Source: Sphingobacterium alkalisoli
GTDB taxonomy: Bacteria; Bacteroidota; Bacteroidia; Sphingobacteriales; Sphingobacteriaceae
Assembly: GCF_005049105.1 (NCBI RefSeq)
Contig: NZ_SUKA01000013.1
Coordinates: 1 to 43,679, forward strand
Direction: 5' to 3'
Length of the DNA stretch: 43,679 nucleotides
Position 1 is the stretch's first letter. Every line of letters begins with the position of its first letter. Below, one piece after another: positions 9,107-16,195 of the stretch. The notes under the pieces are model-generated. The model was not told where the DNA came from. It was given only the letters and a program-made list of their open reading frames with translations, and searched no databases. The position numbers were made by a program, and so were the translations under genes.

Positions 9107-9122
9107 TAAACATCTCCATTAA
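8922..9122 (+). CDS. Orphan, C-terminally truncated VapB-like antitoxin
   Basis: 66 residues, identical over about the first 57 to the intact antitoxin at 37655-37894, then a short unrelated tail (KHLH) created by the breakpoint. The intact homologue continues with an Ile/Lys/Arg-rich tail ending in RFRDKDLKL, the segment that usually wraps the VapC toxin. The N-terminal part, probably the dimerisation and DNA-binding half, is kept along with the promoter region, so this could still bind the shared operator and affect the distant vapBC pair. No PIN-domain gene follows; a degraded AlbA-type gene does. It may equally be a decaying leftover. Confidence 0.65.
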   Translation: MTHAERHIIETYSGLFESLSSISKLELLEKLAKSIRKDNKTKEKEFFKSFGAFASDKPAEEIKHLH

Positions 9123-9181
9123 CATTCCTATGAAATAGAGATAAGATAGTTATATTTGTAAGGAATTAGTTGTGTTATCCA

Positions 9182-10126
9182 ATGATTAAACCGCTTATAG
9201 AAGATTCACGCACGGAATTTAAAACTTCATTCAATGACTCCGCCATTGAATCGCTTTCGGCCTTTGCCAATACTAAGGGCGGTAGCCGGCGACCCAATAG
9301 AAAACTTAAAGAAGCCTAAACTGATCAATAAGGAAAACCGGATTACAAATGCCGCGTGGCTGCTGTTCGGCAAGGGGAACATCGGTTATAATGTACATAT
9401 GGGAAGACTGACCCCCCCTCCTTTATAATTGATGATCGCATGTTTAATGGATCTCTGTTTGACACGATCGAAGATGCTATGCGTTATGTGATCTCCCAAA
9501 TAAAAGTGGCATTTGAGATCAAGGGTATGCCTACCCAACGTACAGAGATTTTTGAATATCCTCTACCTGCCTTACGTGAAATTTTACTCAATTCGCTGAT
9601 CCATAGAGATTACATGAGCCCTGTTGATATACAGGTCAAGATATTTGATAATAAAATAACGTTTTACAATCCTGGTAGTCTCTACGGCGGACTTACGTTA
9701 TCCGAACTTAAGGGTGATGATTACCAAGCTCAAGCTAGGAACAAACTAATTGCCGAGGCGTTTTACCTTACCGGAGATATTGAGAAGTACGGAAGTGGCT
9801 TTCTAAGGGTACGTAATGAACTCTCAACTTACCCCACGATGAAGTTTGATTTTGAAGAAAAAGCTACGGGCTTTCTTGTTACGCTGAGTTATACAGAGCA
9901 GAAGACATCTACAGAACTACCCAACGTGAGTGATAGATTAACGCCTAATCAGTTGAAGATTTTATCCGCAATAAGATCGAATAGCAGAGTGACCTATTCG
10001 GAACTGGCAGAAATCGTAGGCATTGCTCCTACGAATATAGCGAGAAACATCAAAAAAATGACAGATAACAATATTATACGACGTGTAGGTTCTACTAAAA
10101 GAGGCTATTGGGAAATTATTGATTGA
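9182..10126 (+). pseudogene. Broken AlbA/RecG-like ATP-binding transcriptional regulator
   Basis: Three pieces of one family member in two alternating frames. Piece 1 (from ATG 9182): MIKPLIEDSRTEFKTSFND then AIESLSAFANTKGG, the start of an AlbA_2 (Schlafen-like) domain. About 100 residues of that domain are then missing. Piece 2 (about 9290-9410, another frame): INKENRITNAAWLLFGKGN and MGRL. The frame is lost at a run of seven C (about 9412-9418) and returns as PSFIIDDRMFNG. Piece 3 (9440-10126, 228 codons): the helicase-C/HATPase-like half with QRTEIFEYPLPALREILLNS, LIHRDY, YNPGSLYGGL and EKYGSGFLRV, ending in a winged helix (YSELAEIVGIAPTNIARNIK). The intact family is about 450 residues. 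The deletion plus frameshift make it non-functional unless piece 3 is translated alone from 9440. Confidence 0.8.
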
Positions 10127-10390
10127 CACCATGATAACTTCATTCCAAATAAAGAACTCTTGACATTTGGCTTCACCTGGAAATTGAGTGTACGTCGTGC
10201 AACACTTTTGGCTGATAGCCTCTTTTTTCTTTCTATACTTCTCTACGATCTGCACCTGCATAAATCTCCGCTCCCGCCGGTATATGCAAATCGCCGGCGC
10301 ATGGACTCTGTCCCGTGCCTATTAATATAGAGGATAGAATGTTTGGGAAAAGTCTGAAGAGTTTTTGGTGTAGAAAGAGTTTGCACATTC
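10127..10390. other. Gap with no recognisable gene
   Basis: About 260 bases between the AlbA-like pseudogene and the DUF2683-like gene. A small GC-rich patch (about 10270-10305) carries CGCCGG twice. The minus-strand reading, where a RelE/ParE-type toxin would be expected after the antitoxin, gives no recognisable toxin sequence. The toxin therefore appears lost rather than hidden. Confidence 0.45.
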
Positions 10391-10660
10391 TTAGGATTTC
10401 CAAAAAAAAATCAACCAAGTGAAAAGCCGTATAGCCTTAACTAAAGGAACTAAAATATGTCTGCAACCAAAAGGTTTAAACGCTTTTAAGGAAATTGACT
10501 CACCACGGTTATGTTGATCAAGTCCTTTATGAATACTCTTTGTTACATGATCCGGCAAACTAACTGATTGGGGTTCAAAAGGAACTTTCAAAGCTTTTAA
10601 CACAGCCTTAACGGTCTTTAATTGTTCTATAGATTCCGGATGTATTGTGATTGCTTTCAT
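10391..10660 (-). CDS. DUF2683-like antitoxin with aberrant C-terminus, toxin missing
   Basis: The first about 60 residues (MKAITIHPESIEQLKTVKAV, LKALKVPFEPQ, DHVTKSIHKGLDQHNRGESI) match the small Bacteroidota DUF2683-type proteins that usually precede a RelE/ParE-like toxin. The family normally ends soon after SLEEF; here the reading continues into KPFGCRHILVPLVKAIRLFT and a hydrophobic tail, which looks like read-through past a breakpoint. No toxin gene follows on the minus strand. It is preceded by copy 2 of the promoter repeat, with TACATTTG about 27 nt above the ATG. It is probably a stranded antitoxin; activity is uncertain. Confidence 0.6.
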   Translation of the reverse strand: MKAITIHPESIEQLKTVKAVLKALKVPFEPQSVSLPDHVTKSIHKGLDQHNRGESISLKAFKPFGCRHILVPLVKAIRLFTWLIFFWKS

Positions 10661-10679
10661 AATTCTTTCTTTGTAAAGA

Positions 10680-10743
10680 CTATATACAAATGTAGTTAAA
10701 GTGCTTTGTATCCACGGAAGTCGAATAGAAAAAACACTATTCG
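10680..10743. repeat. Dispersed promoter-bearing repeat, copy 2 (matches 6069-6127)
   Basis: Near-identical to 6069-6127 (see that entry), same orientation relative to the downstream minus-strand gene. It lies between the 3' end of the first AAA ATPase and the DUF2683-like antitoxin. Confidence 0.9.
10687..10694 (-). promoter_or_regulatory. -7 element TACATTTG of the DUF2683-like gene
   Basis: Minus-strand TACATTTG, matching TAnnTTTG, about 27 nt before the ATG at 10660. It is the same element as at 6076-6083 because both lie in the duplicated segment. Confidence 0.6.
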
Positions 10744-10800
10744 TAATTCATTTTTATCTGCAATTATAAAAAGATGATCATAGGAAGGCATCCAGCTCTA

Positions 10801-11997
10801 TTAGTACAAAAAACCAAAGAGCCATAACGGGATCTTATGATGAAAACCGTGCGTAATGTCGTCTGAAGCAACATATGCCCTATCAACTCCTTTAATCTGT
10901 TTTTCTGTTTTATCTTTACCACCAATTTCAAAGGTATATTGATTGTCCACCGTAAAATCTCCCTGTTCGGCATAGCTAAGGTCGTGCGCATAACCAACTT
11001 GGTTAGCAAAAAACGTTTCACGAAGATTTCCGCGATTCGCATTTTCCTTTGCCAGCAAATAAACAAGATTCGTGTTTTCGAGATAAATTTTCGATGGCTT
11101 TTGCAACAGACTGATTCCTTCCCCGTATTTGAAAAGATTCGTGGTTAAATCTATTTCATCCAGATAGTGCAGATAGGACAACAAGGTACTTCGGTTAATT
11201 CCTATCTTTTCACTTATTTTACTTACGTTGGGGATGAACGGTACGGATTCCGCAATGATCGTTAGCAGCTGTTTAATTTTAGCCACATAAGCGAGGTCTA
11301 TCTGCCGTAATAGCGGCAATTCAATCTCCAGCATCATATTTAATACCTCTCCTAAACGCATAAAATAGAGATCGGGCTGTTCTTTATAGTAGGGGTAATA
11401 ACCCTGTTGAAGATAGTTCGAAAAATGCTGGAAAGGCTTGATCCGCTCATTTACTTCCCTAGCTTTGTCTGTATGTTGAGCCAATAAATCGACTAAGGTT
11501 ATCCGTTCAAATCGAACACCTGTTTCGATAGCCAGATATTCCCTAAATGAAAACCCCTGCATAGTATAGATCACAGCCCTTCTACTAAGATCTGCCCGTG
11601 CATTTAAGATTTCTAATAAGGACGACCCCGTAAAAACGATTTTCAGTTCAGGATAGTCATCGTATATATTCTTCAATTCCTGCGCCCAGCCATCATATTT
11701 GTGCACTTCATCCAGGAATATGTATTTCCCTCCCTTTTGTTCGAATTCTTTAACCAGCCCAACTAATGAATTGGTGTTGAACCATATCGTATCCAAACTT
11801 ACATACAACACTTCGTCTAATCGATCAGACAAGTGCAGCTTGATATGTTGCAGGAGCAAGGTTGTTTTGCCGATGCCCCGAGCTCCTTTTATACCGATTA
11901 ACCTCGCATTCCAGTTGACTTCTTGCATTAGACTGCGCTTGAAATCAACACTTACATGCCTGAGTTTTCGTTGAAATAATTCTATTAGCGCTTCCAT
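10801..11997 (-). CDS. AAA ATPase, AAA_14/DUF4143-like (paralogue 1)
   Basis: 398 residues from ATG 11997 (MEALIELFQRKLRHVSVDF); an upstream ATG at 12027 would lie inside the promoter repeats. Walker A GIKGARGIGKTT (35-46), Walker B KYIFLDEVHKY (about 91-101), sensor VFTGSS and a downstream LSRR likely to give the arginine finger. A winged-helix-like middle follows (NVSKISEKIGINRSTLLSYL). The C-terminal domain has D-F-x-V then FEIGGKDK (Glu357, Lys361), placed like the D...ExK site of the nuclease-like DUF4143 fold but with extra glycines. The protein ends in IPLWLFGFLY. The family is common in Bacteroidota, often in mobile or toxin-linked contexts, without a settled function. A truncated, 97%-like copy of its 3' part lies at 36748-37235, and a full paralogue at 12487. 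Confidence 0.85.
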   Translation of the reverse strand: MEALIELFQRKLRHVSVDFKRSLMQEVNWNARLIGIKGARGIGKTTLLLQHIKLHLSDRLDEVLYVSLDTIWFNTNSLVGLVKEFEQKGGKYIFLDEVHKYDGWAQELKNIYDDYPELKIVFTGSSLLEILNARADLSRRAVIYTMQGFSFREYLAIETGVRFERITLVDLLAQHTDKAREVNERIKPFQHFSNYLQQGYYPYYKEQPDLYFMRLGEVLNMMLEIELPLLRQIDLAYVAKIKQLLTIIAESVPFIPNVSKISEKIGINRSTLLSYLHYLDEIDLTTNLFKYGEGISLLQKPSKIYLENTNLVYLLAKENANRGNLRETFFANQVGYAHDLSYAEQGDFTVDNQYTFEIGGKDKTEKQIKGVDRAYVASDDITHGFHHKIPLWLFGFLY

Positions 11998-12009
11998 TTC
12001 GTTTGCCGT

Positions 12010-12105
12010 AATAAACAAATATAACAAATATTGTTCATTGCAATAAACAAATATAACGAATATTGTTCACTACACTAAACAAATATTATAAAAATCGTTT
12101 ATCGT
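12010..12105. repeat. Three 32-bp direct repeats over the promoter of ATPase paralogue 1
   Basis: Units at 12010-12041, 12042-12073 and 12074-12105. Units 1 and 2 differ at 3 of 32 positions; unit 3 is degenerate (about 20 of 32). The shared core is TAAACAAATAT. On the minus strand units 1 and 2 each contain TATATTTG (12016-12023 and 12048-12055), a perfect TAnnTTTG -7 box. Unit 1 ends 12 nt before the ATG at 11997, so the proximal box would give a very short leader. The 32-bp period is three helical turns, as expected for a protein binding the same face of DNA. Confidence 0.85.
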
Positions 12106-12398
12106 GATAGACAATCACAAAAAAATGAAGCTACGTCATAAGAATAAAGCAGCGCCCGTGACTAGCCTAAAAACTGTAAGCCCAGAAATTATTAAAGCAC
12201 GAGCACCGTTACACTAACCAAACGACCGCGGAAGGCAGTTTTATTTCTGACTTGTACTCAAGTCACACCTGGGGTTCGGCGGAATCTATCAATTGCTTCC
12301 GGATTAGCACATGATTGCAATAGTTTGGTAAATCCAAGAATCTACTCCAGAATTATCTACAATTGTAGGGATGAGCATCAAAAGACGATGAAGCTTAT
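12106..12398. other. Divergent intergenic DNA between the two AAA ATPase genes
   Basis: About 290 bases with no plausible gene on either strand. It separates the repeat arrays of the two divergently transcribed ATPases. I see no promoter or terminator in it with confidence. Confidence 0.5.
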
Positions 12399-12399
12399 T

Positions 12400-12480
12400 T
12401 TGCAGTTTATAAACCTTAAAATAGAGTAAAAATTGCAGTATTGAAACTGCAATTTTTACCTATATTTGCAGTATACAAAC
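12400..12480 (+). repeat. Three iterons at exact 33-bp spacing over the promoter of ATPase paralogue 2
   Basis: The motif TTGCAGTWTNNAAAC occurs at 12400-12414, 12433-12447 and 12466-12480, so the spacing is exactly 33 bp twice. The middle unit is part of a perfect 11-bp inverted repeat (arms 12428-12438 and 12447-12457, AAAAATTGCAG and its complement, 8-nt loop). The third overlaps the last bases of the -7 box TATATTTG. This geometry suggests a repressor, perhaps the ATPase itself, that covers the promoter. Confidence 0.85.
12461..12468 (+). promoter_or_regulatory. -7 element TATATTTG of ATPase paralogue 2
   Basis: A perfect TAnnTTTG match, with a TTG 17 nt upstream (12441-12443) as a weak -33. 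Transcription would start near 12474-12476, which rules out the ATG at 12466 and selects the ATG at 12487. Confidence 0.7.
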
Positions 12481-12486
12481 AACAAT

Positions 12487-13680
12487 ATGCAAACATTACT
12501 CCATTTCCAAGATATTTTATTACAAAGTGTAACTAACGAGTTCAGAAGGTACCTCCATGATAAAATCAACTGGAATCAGCATATGATTGGCATTAAAGGC
12601 CCTAGGGGCGCCGGTAAGACAACGCTGTTATTGCAGCATCTCAAATACGGCCTAGGCCCCCTCAAAGAAAATGCTTTGTATATTACGGCGGATCATACTT
12701 GGTTTTACAACCACACATTGCTTGATACGGCAATGGAGTGGTATCAACAGGGAGGGTTGGTACTCCTGATCGATGAAGTACATAAATACCCAAACTGGTC
12801 GAGAGAACTAAAAAACATTTATGATGGCATCCCTCAGCTGAAGGTAATATTCTCCGCTTCTTCGGCATTGGATATTTATCGTGGGCAGGCAGATCTTAGC
12901 CGCCGGGTAATTAGCTACACACTCGCAGGTCTTTCTTTGAGAGAGTATCTGATGTTTACCGGTACTGCTAATTTTCCGACTATATCGCTTCAAGATATAA
13001 AGAATCATCATCGTGAAATCGCAGTGGACATTACCTCGAAAATAAGACCTCTTCCTCTTTTTGCCAAATATCTCCAGATAGGATACCTCCCTATTTTCAC
13101 AGAAGGGGAAAATGAATATTTACCAAAGTTGGAGCAAGTAATAAATGCTGTGGTGGATACGGACTTAGCTTATATTGCCTCTTATAATTCGGGAACAGCA
13201 GCGAAGGTAAAAAAGCTGTTGGGCGTCATAGCTGAATCGGCTCCTTTCAAACCTAACATCTCAGCCCTAGCGGGAAAACTTGATATTTCCAGAGATCGAA
13301 TTTTAGAGTACGTATATCAGCTTTCTGACGCCCGTTTATTGAATGTACTTTCCGTACAAGGAAAAGGTGTATCGAGGTTGCAGAAACCGGATAAAATATT
13401 CCTCGAAAACACCAATCTCTCTTACGCTATACATACACAGCCTGACCCAGGAAATATACGGGAAACTTTTATGCTGAATCAGCTAATCAATGCCGAATTG
13501 CAGGTATCCGAACCGGAGACAGGTGATTTTCTCGTTAATGATATTCATGTTGAAGTGGGCGGTAAAAACAAGACTTCAAAACAGGTACGGAATACAGACA
13601 CTTACCTCATAGCCGCCGACGATATTGAGACAGGCTTCGGTACAAAGGTGCCGTTATGGCTGTTCGGGTTTTTGTATTAA
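12487..13680 (+). CDS. AAA ATPase, AAA_14/DUF4143-like (paralogue 2)
   Basis: 397 residues from ATG 12487 (MQTLLHFQDILLQSVTNEF); the in-frame ATG at 12466 lies within the promoter. Walker A GIKGPRGAGKTT (35-46) and Walker B LVLLIDEVHKY. The sensor segment reads IFSASS where paralogue 1 has VFTGSS, and LSRR follows. The winged-helix-like middle is NISALAGKLDISRDRILEYV. The C-terminal domain has GDFLVND then VEVGGKNK (Glu356, Lys360), and the last ten residues VPLWLFGFLY match paralogue 1 except for Ile/Val. Same length and domain spacing as paralogue 1 and divergently oriented, yet clearly diverged, so this is an old duplication or separate acquisition. Function unknown; the spaced promoter repeats suggest tight autoregulation. 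Confidence 0.85.
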   Translation: MQTLLHFQDILLQSVTNEFRRYLHDKINWNQHMIGIKGPRGAGKTTLLLQHLKYGLGPLKENALYITADHTWFYNHTLLDTAMEWYQQGGLVLLIDEVHKYPNWSRELKNIYDGIPQLKVIFSASSALDIYRGQADLSRRVISYTLAGLSLREYLMFTGTANFPTISLQDIKNHHREIAVDITSKIRPLPLFAKYLQIGYLPIFTEGENEYLPKLEQVINAVVDTDLAYIASYNSGTAAKVKKLLGVIAESAPFKPNISALAGKLDISRDRILEYVYQLSDARLLNVLSVQGKGVSRLQKPDKIFLENTNLSYAIHTQPDPGNIRETFMLNQLINAELQVSEPETGDFLVNDIHVEVGGKNKTSKQVRNTDTYLIAADDIETGFGTKVPLWLFGFLY

Positions 13681-13728
13681 TGTTACAAGATATGGGCTAA
13701 AATCTGTAAAAGTTATCTTATCCTTCTT

Positions 13729-13930
13729 TACTTGAAGACTACCGTTTTACAGGAGAAAATAACGAAAGTACTCGGGCAACCAGAAGCTATACGTGTATGG
13801 AACAAACGACGCACGCCCCTGCCGATGACTGCCGTAAATACAGCAATACTCTCTACGGGAACTTCATAGCGGTCTAAAATCCTGTAGTGGTACTGGAAAA
13901 TTCGAAATGCGTATTAGTGTTGGTAATCCA
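13729..13930 (-). pseudogene. Remnant of an Rpn/YhgA-like nuclease-transposase gene
   Basis: A short minus-strand frame reads FRIFQYHYRILDRYEVPVES then IAVFT, a pattern typical of the middle of Rpn/PD-(D/E)XK transposase-like proteins (R-x-F-x-Y...L-D-R-Y...P-V...I-A-I-F-T), and ends with TAA at 13729-13731. The upstream nuclease motifs are not found and the frame is closed by stops near 13945. It is therefore only a scar. The assignment rests on one motif block and could be coincidental. Confidence 0.4.
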
Positions 13931-14241
13931 GCTACTCTATAAGCTCTCCATGGTAAAAAAATCTTCGCTCACGTGCCACCCTATTGGGAAATGGTCCGAT
14001 GAGACAGATCTTTGCCAGATGCCCTTTGGATACTGCGAATAGATCCGTATCTTTATACTTGTGACTAATGTTCTTTTTTAAAGGCATTACGCGATGAACA
14101 ATCACCTAATACAATGAATATTAGTTACGTATTAAAGTATAATCGAAAATAAAATACTTTTTATTAACTATTTGCAATTTTTTTGCCATCTACTAAACAA
14201 AATTTGTTTGATATTTAATAGAAACGTAATAATTTACGACA
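13931..14241. other. Intergenic region before sigma factor 1
   Basis: About 310 bases. The left part has no recognisable coding remnant. The right 120 bases are AT-rich and include AAACAAAATTTGTTT (about 14196-14210), a 7-bp palindrome around one base, then GATATTTAATAG. This is presumably the promoter region of the ECF sigma gene, though no clean TAnnTTTG is present. Confidence 0.45.
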
Positions 14242-14817
14242 ATGGCGGCTTATGACCTTAAGGATGATGGTGAGTTAATAGCGCTACTTGTAGCTGGTGA
14301 CCGGTCTGCATTTACGGAGATATTCAACCGCTATAACAAGTTGCTGTATAGTCATGTATTAAATAAAATCCGTGATGAGGACGCGGCAGAGGATTTAGTG
14401 CAGGATATCTTTGTGGTCTTATGGGAAAAGCGTAGCCTTGTTAAAAATATCAACTTATCAGGCTATCTGTTTACCATGACGCGCAATCGTATCCTTAATA
14501 TGTTAAGCCATAGTAAGATCGTATCCGATTATGCCTCTACTATCAAGAACTATGAGCAGCCGTCTTATCCTAAAACAGACGAACTGATTCGGGAGAAACA
14601 GCTCTCAGCTATTATCGAATCAGAAATCAATGCCCTACCACCACGTATGCGCGAGGTATTTGTGTTAAGCCGGTATAAACACCTCAGTAATAAAGAAATC
14701 GCGGCTAGGCTGGGCCTATCTGAACATACGGTAGCGGACCAGATAAAGAAATCCCTGAAGACACTCCGCTTTAGGATCGGTGTCCGAATTCTTATCACCT
14801 GCACGCTTACTTTTTAA
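14242..14817 (+). CDS. ECF-type RNA polymerase sigma factor (locus 1)
   Basis: 191 residues. Region 2 is seen as AFTEIFNRYNKLLYSHVLN and AAEDLVQDIFVVLWEKR (polymerase and -10 binding), and region 4 as LPPRMREVFVLSRYKHLSNK then GLSEHTVADQIKKSLKTLR, a helix-turn-helix for -35 recognition. This is the Bacteroidota ECF type paired with FecR and SusC. A FecR-type anti-sigma gene follows 76 nt later, then SusC/SusD. It is expected to be held inactive by that FecR and released when SusC binds substrate, then to transcribe the downstream operon. Confidence 0.93.
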   Translation: MAAYDLKDDGELIALLVAGDRSAFTEIFNRYNKLLYSHVLNKIRDEDAAEDLVQDIFVVLWEKRSLVKNINLSGYLFTMTRNRILNMLSHSKIVSDYASTIKNYEQPSYPKTDELIREKQLSAIIESEINALPPRMREVFVLSRYKHLSNKEIAARLGLSEHTVADQIKKSLKTLRFRIGVRILITCTLTF

Positions 14818-14893
14818 TTTTTTTTAATTTCATATCCCCGATTCACTTCTCTGAACTGTTATGTTAATATTAAGTCCGTATTGACTTTATATT

Positions 14894-16048
14894 ATGGATA
14901 GAAAGAACGAACAAGAAATTTTACAACGTTATCGCGAGGGACGTTGTTCAGAATCTGAATTGAGGCAGCTTGACGCCTGGTATGACAGTTGGAATATGGA
15001 GGACCGTCTCTTGTTAACCGAGGTGCAGCTAGAGGAGGCGGAATCCCGCATGCGATCCAAGGTGATGGATCGGGTAGGTTTTAATAACACCCCCAGAAGA
15101 TTGTGGCGCCGTGTCTCCATTGCGGCAGCAGCTGCAGTTGTTGTGACAGCAGTAGGTATAGGGATTTATCATAACCTTGGTGAGCCGTTACCTGACAAAA
15201 CAGATCGAGCGATGAGTTATGTGCATGACATAGCTCCAGGGAAAAATATCGCTACCCTTACCTTGCCCAATGGTGAAGTGGTCTCGCTCAGTGATAAAAA
15301 GGATGCCGTAGTTATCGATGCCTCGGCATTAAGTTATGGCGATGGAACAAAAATCAGTAACACTACCACAAAGGATGCGCTAGCCTATGAGCGCACTTCG
15401 TTACATACGATCACAACTCCACGAGGAGGACAATATCAGGTAATTCTGTCTGATGGAACTAAAGTCTGGCTCAATGCCGCTTCATCCATAAAGTTTCCGG
15501 CATCTTTTGCCGGCGCTAAGCACCGGCGCATAGAAATTTCCGGAGAGGCATATCTTGAAGTTGCTAAAGACAAAGAGCATCCGTTTATTGTGGCTTCAGG
15601 TACACAGGAGATCGAGGTCTTGGGAACACACTTCAACGTTAACGATTATTCAGACGAAACTGTCGCACAGACCACACTGATCGAAGGGTCCGTGCGTGTC
15701 AGACCATTGCATACAGCGAATGCTAACGGTGCTAAAAAAGTATTAAAACCGGGACAAAAGTCGCTAATAACTGGACAGGAGATAGTCGTAAGAACGGCAA
15801 ATATCAACGAAGTAATCGCGTGGAAAGAAGGTGACTTTAGGTTTGTGGACCAAAGTGTGCCGGATATTATGAAGCAGTTAGCGAGATGGTATGATGTCGA
15901 TATTGTTTATCTGGGAGATGTATCGGACGTAAAACTTAACGCCTCGATATCCAGGGGCAGGAATGTAAGCCAAATACTCAACATGATGGAAAAAACAGGG
16001 GAAGTTCATTTTAAAATAGAAGGGAGGAAGATCATAGTGACAAAATAA
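14894..16048 (+). CDS. FecR-family anti-sigma factor (locus 1)
   Basis: 384 residues. The N-terminal cytoplasmic part (about 1-67) binds sigma. One membrane helix follows RRLWRR (about 73-95, SIAAAAAVVVTAVGIGIY). The periplasmic FecR domain runs from TTPRGGQYQVILSDGTKVWL through EISGEAYLEVAKDKEHPF to LGTHFNVNDY, and a DUF4974-like C-terminus (about 310-384) has FVDQSVPDIMKQLARWYDV and TGEVHFKIEGRKI. It relays the state of the outer-membrane SusC, through its STN domain, to the ECF sigma factor encoded just upstream. A 148-nt leader with a hairpin separates it from susC. Confidence 0.95.
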   Translation: MDRKNEQEILQRYREGRCSESELRQLDAWYDSWNMEDRLLLTEVQLEEAESRMRSKVMDRVGFNNTPRRLWRRVSIAAAAAVVVTAVGIGIYHNLGEPLPDKTDRAMSYVHDIAPGKNIATLTLPNGEVVSLSDKKDAVVIDASALSYGDGTKISNTTTKDALAYERTSLHTITTPRGGQYQVILSDGTKVWLNAASSIKFPASFAGAKHRRIEISGEAYLEVAKDKEHPFIVASGTQEIEVLGTHFNVNDYSDETVAQTTLIEGSVRVRPLHTANANGAKKVLKPGQKSLITGQEIVVRTANINEVIAWKEGDFRFVDQSVPDIMKQLARWYDVDIVYLGDVSDVKLNASISRGRNVSQILNMMEKTGEVHFKIEGRKIIVTK

Positions 16049-16065
16049 CTACCATATACTAAAAA

Positions 16066-16097
16066 AGCCAACTCCCTTTAGCAAGCGGGAATTGGCT
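16066..16097. promoter_or_regulatory. Strong hairpin in the leader between fecR and susC (locus 1)
   Basis: AGCCAACTCCC (16066-16076) pairs with GGGAATTGGCT (16087-16097) with one mismatch around a 10-nt loop. On the plus strand no U-run follows. On the minus strand it is followed by six T and would be a textbook terminator. It could shape the susC leader (partial termination or RNA stability) or end an antisense transcript. A similarly placed hairpin occurs in locus 2. Confidence 0.65.
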
Positions 16098-16195
16098 GTC
16101 AGTTTAACCTAATTTAAATAATTGAATCAACAAACAACAACAAAAAGCCTCAGCTTCGAAACAATGGCTTTATGTGTAATCAAACCAACTACTAA

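Noticed and set aside
9234..9428. Open frame of 64 codons taken as a separate small gene
   Set aside because: Its second half is the middle of the broken AlbA/RecG-like gene and its first half reads out of frame through the AlbA_2 start; it is one piece of the pseudogene.
10233..10418. Minus-strand frame as the missing toxin after the DUF2683-like antitoxin
   Set aside because: No RelE/ParE features (no conserved Arg/Tyr/His tail); low-complexity hydrophobic start only.
12010..12480. Possible CRISPR array
   Set aside because: Repeats are contiguous or only 33 bp apart without unique spacers of constant length, and no cas gene is near; they sit over promoters.
12466..12486. Upstream ATG of ATPase paralogue 2 as the start
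   Set aside because: It lies inside the TATATTTG promoter element, ahead of the expected transcript start.
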